Assembly: GCA_900469475.1 (NCBI GenBank)
Contig: UBXG01000009.1
Span: 1 to 64,000 of the forward strand
Source: Hyphomicrobiales bacterium
GTDB taxonomy: Bacteria; Pseudomonadota; Alphaproteobacteria; Rhizobiales; Rhizobiaceae
Direction: 5' to 3'
Length of the DNA stretch: 64,000 bases
The notes under the pieces: generated by a model
What the model was told of the DNA's origin: nothing
Database searches by the model: none
Seen by the model: only the letters and a program-made list of their open reading frames with translations
Shown here: in pieces, positions 10,632 to 19,352 of the stretch
Position numbering within the stretch: the first letter of the stretch is position 1
Layout of the letters: each line of letters opens with the position of its first letter
Position numbers and translations under genes: made by a program

Positions 10632-11516
10632 TCAGCCGAAGCGAGCGACGAGGAAATCGATGACGCTGCGCAGCATGGCCGTCGGACGCCGGTCCGGCGC
10701 ATAGACAAGGTGCATCGGTGTCGGCTGGTACGACCAAAGGGGCAGGACGGGCTCAAGACGGCCGACATCGAGATCGGCCGCCAGGAGCAGTTCCGGCTGC
10801 AGCACGATGCCGGCTCCGTGCAGAGCGGCAACGCGCAAAGCCCCGCCCTGATTGGTGGTGAACCTGCCCTTGATGGCGATCTCACGCCTTTCCCCGTCTG
10901 GACCGACGAGATGCCAGCGTCCCTGCAGCCGCCAGTAGGAATGGCCGAGGCACATATGATTGGCAAGCTCCTCGGGGCTTTGCGGCCTGCCGCACCGATC
11001 CAGATAATCCGGCGACGCCGCAAGAATGCGCCGATAGGGTTTCAACGGACGCGCCACGAGATTGGTGTCCGTCAGATCGCCGATATGAATGCCGAGTTCG
11101 TAGCCTTCGCCGATCAGATCATGCGGATTATTGTCGAGCGCCAGATCGACGCTGACCTCGAGATTTTCATGCAGATAGTCGACAAGCGCCGGCACGAGGC
11201 TTTGCGTCCCGAAACTGACGGGGGCGACGAGCCGTAGGCGCCCGCGCGGTGCCGATTGTAGTTCGGAGGCCGATTGCTCGGCGAGCTCCACCTCCGCCAG
11301 CACCGTCTTGCAACGCTCGTAATAAAGCTTGCCGACCTCGGTCAGCTGATGACGGCGTGTGGTGCGATGAAGCAGGCGCGCACCGAGCCGCTGTTCGATC
11401 GTCCTCACATGTTTAGCAACCATGGCCGGCGATACCTGGCTTATGTCGGCAGCGGCGGCAAAACTGCCCTGTTCGACCACTCTGACGAACATCGCCATTC
11501 CGGCCAACTTGTCCAT
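10632..11516 (-). CDS. LysR-family transcriptional regulator
   Basis: A 294-residue LysR protein starting MDKLAGMAMFVRVVEQGSFA, with a standard helix-turn-helix (ISQVSPAMVAKHVRTIEQRLG). The substrate-binding domain is of the CrgA/DhcR-like subgroup (RGRLRLVAPVSFGTQ, LALDNNPHDLIGEGYELGI). The ATG at 11516 is preferred over an in-frame one 22 codons upstream because family members begin just ahead of the HTH. It is divergent from the small tautomerase gene, 116 bases away, which may be its target. Confidence 0.88.
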   Translation of the reverse strand: MDKLAGMAMFVRVVEQGSFAAAADISQVSPAMVAKHVRTIEQRLGARLLHRTTRRHQLTEVGKLYYERCKTVLAEVELAEQSASELQSAPRGRLRLVAPVSFGTQSLVPALVDYLHENLEVSVDLALDNNPHDLIGEGYELGIHIGDLTDTNLVARPLKPYRRILAASPDYLDRCGRPQSPEELANHMCLGHSYWRLQGRWHLVGPDGERREIAIKGRFTTNQGGALRVAALHGAGIVLQPELLLAADLDVGRLEPVLPLWSYQPTPMHLVYAPDRRPTAMLRSVIDFLVARFG

Positions 11517-11632
11517 GATTGCATACCCGCAGGTTCGGAATGAAGCAAATGGAAGCGTATTTATCGCCGACTGGTTTTGCAAGATAGTCCGTGGGCGCCG
11601 AACATCCGGCGATAATTGCTCAAGGAGTTACC

Positions 11633-11818
11633 ATGCCAATCCTGCGCTTGGAAATGCATCCCGGCCGCACGCAAGACCAGAAGCGCGCTTTCGTTCGCGA
11701 AGCGACCAAAGCCGCTGTGGAAACACTCGTCTGCCCGCCGGAATCGGTGGAAATCATCATTACCGAGATTTCGAAAGAGTCCTGGGCGAAAGCAGGAAAG
11801 CTGAAATCGGATAGCTGA
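11633..11818 (+). CDS. 4-oxalocrotonate tautomerase-family protein
   Basis: A 61-residue protein of the 4-OT family. After removal of Met the N-terminus is the catalytic proline (PILRLEMHPGRT), followed by the family pattern QKRAFVREATKAAVETL and VEIIITEI. The family catalyses keto-enol tautomerisation of small acids, usually as a hexamer of 60-80 residue subunits. AAGGAG at 11622-11627 sets the start at 11633. It lies opposite a LysR gene. The physiological substrate is unknown. Confidence 0.85.
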   Translation: MPILRLEMHPGRTQDQKRAFVREATKAAVETLVCPPESVEIIITEISKESWAKAGKLKSDS

Positions 11819-11840
11819 AACGACCCGATTTCGTGATCGC

Positions 11841-11871
11841 GGCCTGGCGGTTTTTATTCGACCGTCAGGCC
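11841..11871. terminator. Hairpin between convergent genes
   Basis: GGCCTGGCG at 11841-11849 pairs, with one G-T wobble, with CGTCAGGCC at 11863-11871, and the loop holds TTTTTATT. It lies between the tautomerase gene and the convergent 88-residue gene and slightly overlaps the stop of the latter. Confidence 0.4.
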
Positions 11872-12131
11872 TCGTTTGGCGCCAGGCTCTGCCGCCCCCA
11901 GGCCTCGGCCCAATCCATCAGACGCGCCATCTCCTGCCTGAGAGCATGCGAACGGATAATATCGGCGGCGTGGCTCAGATTGCTGCGCGGATTGTAGAAT
12001 GCGTTAATCTCTTCGCCGCTCTCCCGCCTTGCCGCCTCCAGGCGAAGCTTCATTTCCTCGACTTCGGCCTTCACCGCAAAGTACCGCTTCATGACCTCAA
12101 CAAGGTCGCGGTCGCCTGCACTGATCTCCAT
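11865..12131 (-). CDS. Hypothetical 88-residue protein with coiled-coil region
   Basis: Not recognised. The 88-residue product is rich in charged residues. Residues 12-42 (VMKRYFAVKAEVEEMKLRLE and onward) look like an amphipathic helix or coiled coil. A middle segment AFYNPRSNLSHAADIIRSHA follows, then a Trp-rich end (LMDWAEAWGRQSL). GGAG lies 5-6 bases before the ATG at 12131, and codon use matches the neighbourhood, so it is probably real. It is convergent with the tautomerase gene. The function cannot be inferred. Confidence 0.55.
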   Translation of the reverse strand: MEISAGDRDLVEVMKRYFAVKAEVEEMKLRLEAARRESGEEINAFYNPRSNLSHAADIIRSHALRQEMARLMDWAEAWGRQSLAPNEA

Positions 12132-12273
12132 GCATACTCCATCCTACTTATTTTAGCGTCTTGCAATGATCCGATTCGAATGGCGAAATCTAGGTCATTG
12201 TTTAGCCGGCAAGATGGATCGGGCGGCGAAGCCTTACGCGGCGGATAGAAAGGCGATGAAATGAGAAACGGAA

Positions 12274-12747
12274 TTACGACCAGTTTTCCTTGACCGACTG
12301 CATCACCACATTGGTCGAAGTGCTTGCGACGAAAGGCAGGCTGGAAATTTTCTCGCCGAGAACGATGCGGTAGCGGCGAATATCCGAGGTTCGCACCTTG
12401 AGGAGATAATCGAAGCGGCCGGCGATCATGTGGCACTCTTCGATTTCCTTGATTTTCTTGATGGCATTGTTGAAGCTGAGCAAGGCCTCCTCACGGGTAT
12501 CCGTGAGTTTCACTTCGGCAAAAGCGACGTGATCGAGACCAAGCTTGATCGGGTTGAGGATGGCCTTGAAGCCGTCGATATAACCGGAATCGATTAGCTT
12601 CTTGAGGCGTGCCTGGCAGGGAGTCTTGGAAAGGCCGACCCGCTCGGAAAGCTCCGTGATCGACATGCGGCCGTCTTCGACGAGGGCGTCGAGGATCTTT
12701 TGGTCAAACTGGTCAATTTCACTGGATTTGGTCATTTTCGCAGGCAT
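12274..12747 (-). CDS. putR: Lrp/AsnC-family regulator PutR
   Basis: A 157-residue Lrp-type regulator. It has an N-terminal helix-turn-helix (FDQKILDALVEDGRMSITEL, SERVGLSKTPCQARLKKL) and an AsnC/RAM ligand domain (VAFAEVKLTDTREEALLSFN, EECHMIAGRFDYLLKVRTSD). It is divergent from putA with about 170 bases between, the layout of Agrobacterium putR-putA, where PutR activates putA in response to proline. An alternative ATG four codons downstream (12735) is possible because neither start has an ideal ribosome binding site. Confidence 0.9.
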   Translation of the reverse strand: MPAKMTKSSEIDQFDQKILDALVEDGRMSITELSERVGLSKTPCQARLKKLIDSGYIDGFKAILNPIKLGLDHVAFAEVKLTDTREEALLSFNNAIKKIKEIEECHMIAGRFDYLLKVRTSDIRRYRIVLGEKISSLPFVASTSTNVVMQSVKENWS

Positions 12748-12920
12748 TCCTATTTGAAATAAGCGCTATTGAAGTTCAATATGACTGGAAAGCCGCAGTT
12801 TCAAGGCGGAACGCTTTTTTGGAATGAAGTATGTTCTCGTCGAAGCAACGGGAGGGCTACGGGTGGCGATATCGCTAACCTCAGCTCAAACCATTGGGCC
12901 CCTTGCACCTTGAGGTTATC

Positions 12921-15900
12921 ATGATTGTCTCTGCCAAGCTCGCCACTGAAGAACCAACCACAGATGCTGCCCCATTTTCGCATTTCGCGCCGCCCATTCG
13001 TGAGCAGAGCCCGCTTCGTCAGGCAATCACTGCCGCCTACCGGCGTCCCGAAACCGAATGTCTGCCTGCCCTGATCGAGGCGGCCACCTTGCCGGAAACG
13101 ACTCGCGAGGCGACAAGGAAAACGGCCAAGAAACTGATCGAAGCGCTGCGCGCCAAGCACAAGGGCGACGGCGTCGAAGGGTTGGTGCACGAATATTCCC
13201 TGTCGAGCCAGGAAGGTGTCGCGCTGATGTGCCTTGCCGAGGCACTGCTGCGCATCCCAGACACCGCGACGCGCGATGCGCTGATCCGTGACAAGATCGC
13301 CGGCGGCGACTGGAAATCGCATATCGGCGGTGGCCGCTCGATGTTCGTCAATGCCGCGACCTGGGGCCTCGTCGTGACCGGCAAGCTGACCTCGACGGTC
13401 AACGAAGGCGGCCTTTCCGCCGCGCTGACAAAGCTGATCGCCCGTGCCGGCGAGCCCGTCATCCGCCGTGGCGTCGACATGGCCATGCGCATGATGGGCG
13501 AGCAATTCGTCACCGGCGAGACCATCGATGAAGCATTGAAGCGAGCACGTGCGCTCGAAGCGAAGGGCTTCCGCTACTCCTACGACATGCTGGGTGAAGC
13601 CGCGACGACGCATGCCGATGCAGAACGCTACTATCGCGACTATGAAAACGCCATCCATGCGATCGGCAAGGCCTCGGCTGGCCGCGGCATCTATGAAGGC
13701 CCCGGCATCTCCATCAAGCTCTCCGCGCTGCACCCACGCTATTCGCGTTCGCAGGCCGACAGGGTGATGGGCGAACTTCTGCCGAAGGTGAAGGCGTTGG
13801 CGCTGCTCTCCAAGCGTTATGATATCGGCCTGAACATCGACGCCGAGGAAGCCGACAGGCTGGAGCTGTCGCTCGACCTTCTGGAAGAACTGTGCCTCGA
13901 TCCGGATCTGTCCGGCTGGGATGGCATCGGCTTCGTGGTGCAGGCCTACGGCAAGCGCTGCCCCTTCGTCCTCGATTTCATCATCGATCTTGCCCGCCGC
14001 TCCGGGCATCGCCTCATGGTCCGTCTCGTCAAGGGCGCTTATTGGGACGCCGAGATCAAGCGCGCGCAGTTGGACGGCCTGGAAGGTTTCCCCGTCTATA
14101 CCCGCAAGATCTATACAGACGTCTCCTACATCGCCTGCGCCAAGAAGCTGCTGGCCGCGACCGACGTGGTCTTCCCGCAATTTGCCACCCACAACGCCCA
14201 AAGCCTGGCCACCATCTACCACATGGCTGGCGACGACTTTGCGGTCGGCAAATATGAATTCCAGTGCCTGCACGGCATGGGCGAGCCGCTCTATGAAGAG
14301 GTCGTGGGCGCCGAAAATCTTAATCGCCCCTGCCGCATCTACGCGCCGGTCGGCACCCATGAAACGCTGCTTGCCTATCTTGTCCGCCGCCTGCTGGAAA
14401 ACGGCGCCAATTCCTCGTTCGTCAACAAGATCGCCGACCCTGCCGTCCCGGTATCGGAGCTGATCGCCGATCCCGTCGAGATCGTGCGCAGCATGACGGT
14501 TGTCGGCGCGCAGCACGACAAGATCGCTCTCCCGGCCGATTTGTTCGGCGGCGCGCGACGGAATTCCGCTGGTGTCGATCTCTCAAATGAAACGGCGCTC
14601 AACGATCTCTCTGCGCAGCTGCAAGCCTCGGCAGCTAAAGACTGGACCGCCAAGCCACTTCTCGCCGACCGCTCCGAGCGCGGCGTGGCCCGTGCAGTTC
14701 TCAATCCTGCCGACCATGCGGACCTCGTTGGCCATGTCGTCGAACTGGAGCCGGAAGATGCGCCCGACGTCATGCGACTTGCCGCCGCGGCAGCCGAGCG
14801 TTGGGCCGCGGTGAGCCCCGCAGAGCGGGCCACCATCCTTGAACGCGCCGCCGATCTCATGCAGAGCGAGATGCCCGCTCTCGTCGGCCTGACCATCCGC
14901 GAAGCCGGCAAATCGGCCGCAAACGCCGTCGGCGAAATCCGGGAAGCGATCGACTTCCTTCGCTATTACGCCGCGCAGGCACGCCAGGTGCTGAAGCCGG
15001 AGAGCGAGCCGCTCGGCCCTGTCGTCTGCATCAGCCCGTGGAACTTCCCGCTGGCGATCTTCACCGGACAGGTTGCGGCCGCGCTTGTCGCCGGCAATCC
15101 GGTCGTCGCCAAGCCGGCCGGCAATACGCCGCTGATTGCGGCGCAGGGCGTCCGCATCCTGCACGAGGCCGGCATCCCGCGCGATGTCCTGCAGTTTGTC
15201 CCCGGTAGCGGCAGAACGGGCGCAGCCCTCGTCGGTGCTCCCGAAACCGCCGGCGTCATGTTCACAGGCTCGACGGAGGTTGCTCGCCTGATCCAGGCTC
15301 AGCTTGCGGAACGACTCTCCAAATTCGGCAGGCCGATTCCCCTCATCGCCGAAACCGGCGGGCAGAACGGCATGATCGTCGACTCCTCTGCCCTTGCCGA
15401 GCAGGTCGTGGGCGACGTCATCGCCTCGGCCTTCGACAGTGCCGGCCAGCGTTGCTCGGCCCTGCGCGTCCTTTGCCTGCAGGAGGAAGTGGCCGATCGT
15501 ACGCTGACCATGCTGCGCGGCGCCCTTCGCGTGCTCTCTGTCGGTCGGACCGATCGGCTCGCTGTCGATATTGGCCCTGTTATCGACGACAACGCCAAGC
15601 GCGGCATCGACGAGCATATCGAACGCATGCGCAAGCTCGGCTGCAATGTCGAACAGCTCGACCTTCCCGAAAGCGCTGCCAAGGGCACCTTCGTCGCTCC
15701 CACCATCATCGAGCTGAAGAAGCTCAGCGATCTGAAGCGCGAGGTGTTCGGCCCGGTCCTTCACATCATGCGCTATCAGCGCAAGGGGCTCGACAAGCTG
15801 ATCGCCGATATCAATGCCTCCGGCTACGGCTTGACCTTTGGCCTGCACACCCGGCTTGACGATACGATCGCCCATGTGACCGAGCGCGTGCGCGCCGGCA

Positions 15901-16625
15901 ATCTCTATGTCAACCGCAACATCATCGGCGCCGTCGTCGGCGTCCAGCCCTTCGGCGGCCGCGGGCTTTCCGGTACCGGTCCGAAGGCCGGCGGCCCGAT
16001 GTATCTGCGCCGTCTGGTCGCCTCCTCGACGGAACCGTTGCGCGATGCCTCCGTGCAGGTCGATCCCGCTGCACAGCAGTTTATCGCCTGGCTCGAAAGC
16101 AAGGGTGCCGCGGACACAGCCAAACAGGCCCGTGCCGTCGCCGCCCAATCGTCGCTTGGTTTCAATACCGAGCTTCAAGGCCCGGTCGGCGAGTTGAACC
16201 TCTATGCGCTGCATCCGCGCGGCAGGATCCTGCTTGTTCCGCAAACGGCTCTCGGCCTCCATGCCCAGATCGCCGCCGGGCTTGCAACAGGCAATTCGAT
16301 CGTCATTGATGCCGGATCAGGCCTGCAGGACGAACTTCGCAACTTGCCGGCCCAGGTCGCAAACCGTATCTCCTGGTCGAAGGACTGGTCGGTGGACGGA
16401 CCCTTTGCCGGCGCACTTATCGAAGGCGATGCCGAACGCGTCCAGCAGACGATCAAGGCGATCTCCGCTATCCCCGGCCCGCTGGTTCTCACCCAGGCGG
16501 CATCGAGCGAAGAAATCGCCAGAAACGCCGACGCCTATTGCCTGAACTGGCTGCTCGAAGAGGTAACGACGTCGATCAACACCGCAGCGGCCGGCGGCAA
16601 TGCCAGCCTGATGACGATCGGATAA
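12921..16625 (+). CDS. putA: Bifunctional proline dehydrogenase / P5C dehydrogenase PutA
   Basis: Oxidises proline to pyrroline-5-carboxylate (FAD) and then to glutamate (NAD). In the 1234-residue protein the PRODH barrel lies roughly at residues 150-520 (YDMLGEAATTHADAERYYRD, GISIKLSALHPRYS, LVKGAYWDAEIK). The aldehyde dehydrogenase domain spans about 600-1050, with catalytic E811 (AETGGQNG) and C845 (SAGQRCSALR). A C-terminal extension follows. There is no N-terminal ribbon-helix-helix DNA-binding domain as in E. coli PutA, consistent with control by PutR. TGAGGT at 12911-12916 supports the ATG at 12921 over a TTG nine codons earlier. Confidence 0.97.
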   Translation: MIVSAKLATEEPTTDAAPFSHFAPPIREQSPLRQAITAAYRRPETECLPALIEAATLPETTREATRKTAKKLIEALRAKHKGDGVEGLVHEYSLSSQEGVALMCLAEALLRIPDTATRDALIRDKIAGGDWKSHIGGGRSMFVNAATWGLVVTGKLTSTVNEGGLSAALTKLIARAGEPVIRRGVDMAMRMMGEQFVTGETIDEALKRARALEAKGFRYSYDMLGEAATTHADAERYYRDYENAIHAIGKASAGRGIYEGPGISIKLSALHPRYSRSQADRVMGELLPKVKALALLSKRYDIGLNIDAEEADRLELSLDLLEELCLDPDLSGWDGIGFVVQAYGKRCPFVLDFIIDLARRSGHRLMVRLVKGAYWDAEIKRAQLDGLEGFPVYTRKIYTDVSYIACAKKLLAATDVVFPQFATHNAQSLATIYHMAGDDFAVGKYEFQCLHGMGEPLYEEVVGAENLNRPCRIYAPVGTHETLLAYLVRRLLENGANSSFVNKIADPAVPVSELIADPVEIVRSMTVVGAQHDKIALPADLFGGARRNSAGVDLSNETALNDLSAQLQASAAKDWTAKPLLADRSERGVARAVLNPADHADLVGHVVELEPEDAPDVMRLAAAAAERWAAVSPAERATILERAADLMQSEMPALVGLTIREAGKSAANAVGEIREAIDFLRYYAAQARQVLKPESEPLGPVVCISPWNFPLAIFTGQVAAALVAGNPVVAKPAGNTPLIAAQGVRILHEAGIPRDVLQFVPGSGRTGAALVGAPETAGVMFTGSTEVARLIQAQLAERLSKFGRPIPLIAETGGQNGMIVDSSALAEQVVGDVIASAFDSAGQRCSALRVLCLQEEVADRTLTMLRGALRVLSVGRTDRLAVDIGPVIDDNAKRGIDEHIERMRKLGCNVEQLDLPESAAKGTFVAPTIIELKKLSDLKREVFGPVLHIMRYQRKGLDKLIADINASGYGLTFGLHTRLDDTIAHVTERVRAGNLYVNRNIIGAVVGVQPFGGRGLSGTGPKAGGPMYLRRLVASSTEPLRDASVQVDPAAQQFIAWLESKGAADTAKQARAVAAQSSLGFNTELQGPVGELNLYALHPRGRILLVPQTALGLHAQIAAGLATGNSIVIDAGSGLQDELRNLPAQVANRISWSKDWSVDGPFAGALIEGDAERVQQTIKAISAIPGPLVLTQAASSEEIARNADAYCLNWLLEEVTTSINTAAAGGNASLMTIG

Positions 16626-16650
16626 TATCCGGTCGCAATCTGAAATTTGC

Positions 16651-16690
16651 GCGGCGGCCGGCCCGGCGAGGTCTCGGCCGCCGCTTTTTT
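16651..16690 (+). terminator. Rho-independent terminator of putA
   Basis: GCGGCGGCCG at 16651-16660 is perfectly complementary to CGGCCGCCGC at 16675-16684, with a 14-base loop and six T residues at 16685-16690. It begins 25 bases after the putA stop. Confidence 0.85.
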
Positions 16691-16705
16691 ATGGGAAACC
16701 CCGGG

Positions 16706-16847
16706 CCATCCTCGCCCTTCGAGGCTTCGCTCCTCAGGGTGAGTGGGGCGAGCATCTTCACATGGGCCGGTTCCTATCGTAGCAAGCCAGCTCTATGTCC
16801 GGTCTTGCGCAGAAGATTAGACCTCATGGTGAGGAGGCCCGAAGGGC
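16706..16847. repeat. Inverted copies of a rhizobial intergenic repeat
   Basis: Two related sequences in opposite orientation. The reverse strand of 16706-16743 reads CTCACCCTGAGGAGCGAAGC and on into CTCGAAGGGC. 16822-16847 reads CCTCATGGTGAGGAGGCCCG and on into AAGGGC. Both share CTCA-x-GTGAGGAG and a GAAGGGC end. Elements of this look are scattered between genes in many Rhizobiales and can fold into hairpins. It fills most of the gap between the putA terminator and the LacI operators. Confidence 0.5.
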
Positions 16848-16907
16848 GGGTGGCGAAAGACTGCCCCCATTTCTCGCGGCCTCTTCCCCTCCCTGCGTCA
16901 AATTTTT

Positions 16908-16956
16908 GAGAAAAGCTTTTCTCTAGTTGACTCCTGCGCTGAGAAAAGCTTTTCTC
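16908..16956 (+). promoter_or_regulatory. Twin 16-bp palindromic operators before the LacI gene
   Basis: The perfect palindrome GAGAAAAGCTTTTCTC occurs at 16908-16923 and again at 16941-16956. Centres are 33 bp apart, about three helical turns. TTGACT at 16927-16932, between them, could be a -35 box. LacI-family repressors bind palindromes of this size with a central CG or GC step, and the first gene downstream is a LacI repressor, so this is very likely its operator pair, giving autoregulation and control of the transporter/GH127 operon. Confidence 0.75.
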
Positions 16957-16982
16957 ATGAAAACTCGACTGGGAGAAGACAT

Positions 16983-18002
16983 CTGGAAAATCAGCGTGCG
17001 AAAAGCGGACGCGCGACGATTCACGACGTTGCGGCGGCTGCGGGCGTAAGCATTTCAACGGCATCCAAGGCCTTGAACAATACCGGCCGCATGGGCGACG
17101 ACACACGCGAAAGGGTCAAGCGTGCCGCCGCCGACATCGGCTTCCGTCCGAATGCCTTGGCCAAGGGATTGCTCAGCAATCGCACGTTCACGATCGGTCT
17201 TCTGACCAACGATACATATGGCCGCTTCACGCTGCCAGTCATGGCCGGCATCACGGAAGCGCTCGTCGATCACGGGGTATCGGTCTTCCTCTGCACAATT
17301 GAGGACGATCCGGCGCTTGGAAAGGTTCATGTGGACGCGATGCTGGACAAGCATGTGGATGGCATCATCGCCTCTGGAAAGCGGATCGACCGCCGTCTGC
17401 CCGTCGATTTGTCCAATCTGCCGATCCCGGTCATCTATGCATTTACCGAGGGGGCTCCGGGAAGCGTCACCTTCTGCGCCGACGACTATCAGGGGGCGGC
17501 CCTTGCGGTCGAATGGTTGCAGGGACTCGGCCGACGCCGGATCGCCCATGTGACCGGCCCTGAAAGCTTCGTTTCGGTGCGTGAGCGTGCCAAGGCCTAT
17601 CGCGACCTCGCCGGAGACGGGCTGCCGGTCATGTACGGTACATGGTCCGAGGCCTGGGGACACGACGCCGTCGCACGGCTCTGGAGCGAAGCCGGAGCGA
17701 AGCCGGACGCAATCTTCTGCGGCAACGACCAGATTGCCCGCGCGGTCGTCGATGCGCTGCGCGAGCGCGGCGTACGGGTGCCGGAGGATGTCTCGGTGGT
17801 GGGTTTCGATAATTGGGAAATCGTCGCCGCACAGACCCGGCCGCCGCTGACGACGGTCGACATGAATCTCAAGGCGCTTGGCCGCGAGGCCGGGCTGACG
17901 GTTCTCGCGCTTGCAGAAGGACGCAGCGTCGAACCCGGCATCAGAACTTTGCCCTGCGAGCTTATCGTGCGGCAATCATGCGGGGGAAGCCCCGGTCGTT
18001 GA
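16983..18002 (+). CDS. LacI-family repressor of the arabinoside operon (probable CTG start)
   Basis: A LacI/GalR repressor of about 339 residues. The headpiece reads ATIHDVAAAAGVSISTASKA then LNN, followed by a sugar-binding domain (TIGLLTNDTYGRFTLPVMAG, DGIIASGKRIDRR, VVGFDNWEIVAAQTRPPLTTV). No ATG, GTG or TTG lies in frame upstream of the helix-turn-helix. The first usual in-frame start (TTG 17073) would delete it. CTG at 16983 gives (M)ENQRAKSGRATIHDV and lies 7 bases after GGGAGA, so it is the best start. Other options are a sequencing error or frameshift linking to the ATG at 16957. It lies 45 bases before the binding-protein gene it probably controls. Confidence 0.8.
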   Translation: MENQRAKSGRATIHDVAAAAGVSISTASKALNNTGRMGDDTRERVKRAAADIGFRPNALAKGLLSNRTFTIGLLTNDTYGRFTLPVMAGITEALVDHGVSVFLCTIEDDPALGKVHVDAMLDKHVDGIIASGKRIDRRLPVDLSNLPIPVIYAFTEGAPGSVTFCADDYQGAALAVEWLQGLGRRRIAHVTGPESFVSVRERAKAYRDLAGDGLPVMYGTWSEAWGHDAVARLWSEAGAKPDAIFCGNDQIARAVVDALRERGVRVPEDVSVVGFDNWEIVAAQTRPPLTTVDMNLKALGREAGLTVLALAEGRSVEPGIRTLPCELIVRQSCGGSPGR

Positions 18003-18047
18003 TTAAAGGGAAAGGGGCTGACGGGAGTAGCCCCATGGGAGGAGAAC

Positions 18048-19286
18048 ATGATGAAGCGATTTCTGGCCGCAACAGGCCTCATATCCTTAATGCTTGCATC
18101 CGGTGCATCTGCCGAAAACATCTCCATGTGGGTTCGAAGCGGCATTGGCGATTCCTTCAAGAAGGTCGTCGAGGCCTATAATGCCGGCCATGAGGACAAG
18201 GTCACTCTGACCGAAGTACCCTTTGCCGAACTCGTGCAGAAATATGCGACGGCGATTGCCGGCGGCCAGGCGCCGGACGCTCTGTCGATGGACCTCATCT
18301 ACACGCCGGCTTTCGCCGCCGCCGGTCAGCTCGAGGACCTGACGGACTGGGCAAAGAGCCTGCCCTATTTCAATTCGCTGTCGCCCTCGCATGTGAAGCT
18401 CGGCACCTATGACGGTCACATCTATGGCCTGCCCCTATCCGTCGAAACCTCGGTTTTCGCTTGGAACAAGGATCTCTACAAGAAGGCCGGCCTCGACCCT
18501 GAAAAGGCTCCGACCACATGGGAGGAGATCACAAGCAATGCCGAGAAGATTCGCGCGCTCGGTAGTGATACCTACGGCTTCTACTTCTCCGGCGGCGGCT
18601 GCGGCGGCTGCATGATCTTCACCTTCACGCCGCTCGTCTGGGGTGCCGGCACCGATATTCTCTCGGAGGACGGCAAGAAGGCAACGCTCGACACGCCGCA
18701 AATGCGCAAGGCAGTCGACATCTACCGCAACATGGTCAAGAAGGATCTGGTGCCGGCGGGTGCCGCAAGTGATACCGGCGCCAACTTCCTGAGCATCAGC
18801 AACGGCAAGATCGGCCAGCAGAGCATCGGCGCCTTTTCGATCGGCACACTGATCACGCAGTATCCCGATATCCATTTTGGCGTGACGCTGATCCCCGGCG
18901 TCGACGGCAAGCCGTCCTCTTTTGCCGGCGGCGACAATTTCGTCATCTCCAAGGGCACGAAGAAGCTCGATGCGGTGAAGAAGTTCCTCGAATACACTTA
19001 TTCGCTCGACGGACAGAAGATCATGGCGAAGTACGGCAGCCTGCCGACGCGCGGCGATATCGCCGACCAGGTGCTTCAGGGCCTGGATCCGCGCATGCAG
19101 GTCGGGCTGAAGGCAATCTCGGTTGCCAAAACGCCTTACACGCTACAGTTCAACGACCTGATCAACAGCGCTAACGGACCGTGGGCGGGCTTCACCAACG
19201 CAGCCATCTTCGGAAGCGACGTCGATGGCGCATTCTCCAATGCCCAATCGGAGATGCAGTCGATCATCGACAACGCTCAACAATAG
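18048..19286 (+). CDS. Sugar ABC transporter, periplasmic binding protein
   Basis: A 412-residue extracellular solute-binding protein of family 1 (MalE-like). It has a signal peptide (MMKRFLAATGLISLMLASGASA) and typical segments APDALSMDLIYTPAFAAAGQ, YGLPLSVETSVFAWNKDLYK, KAGLDPEKAPTTWEE and GGDNFVISKGTKK. A GGCGGCGGCTGCGGCGG run encodes the unusual SGGGCGGCMIF loop with two cysteines near residue 185. First of the transport genes in the LacI operon. With a GH127 enzyme downstream, the ligand is probably an L-arabinofuranose-containing oligosaccharide. Confidence 0.9.
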   Translation: MMKRFLAATGLISLMLASGASAENISMWVRSGIGDSFKKVVEAYNAGHEDKVTLTEVPFAELVQKYATAIAGGQAPDALSMDLIYTPAFAAAGQLEDLTDWAKSLPYFNSLSPSHVKLGTYDGHIYGLPLSVETSVFAWNKDLYKKAGLDPEKAPTTWEEITSNAEKIRALGSDTYGFYFSGGGCGGCMIFTFTPLVWGAGTDILSEDGKKATLDTPQMRKAVDIYRNMVKKDLVPAGAASDTGANFLSISNGKIGQQSIGAFSIGTLITQYPDIHFGVTLIPGVDGKPSSFAGGDNFVISKGTKKLDAVKKFLEYTYSLDGQKIMAKYGSLPTRGDIADQVLQGLDPRMQVGLKAISVAKTPYTLQFNDLINSANGPWAGFTNAAIFGSDVDGAFSNAQSEMQSIIDNAQQ

Positions 19287-19352
19287 TAAACTCACCCGCG
19301 CCGGGGAGCTTTGTGTTCCCCGGTTCCTCCATCGCAATATCGGGAGCATTCC

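Noticed and set aside
12801..14516. 571-codon open frame on the minus strand
   Set aside because: It lies antisense to putA, whose protein has clear PRODH motifs. The long frame results from GC-rich third positions.
14583..16262. 559-codon open frame on the minus strand
   Set aside because: Antisense to the aldehyde dehydrogenase part of putA; no family features.
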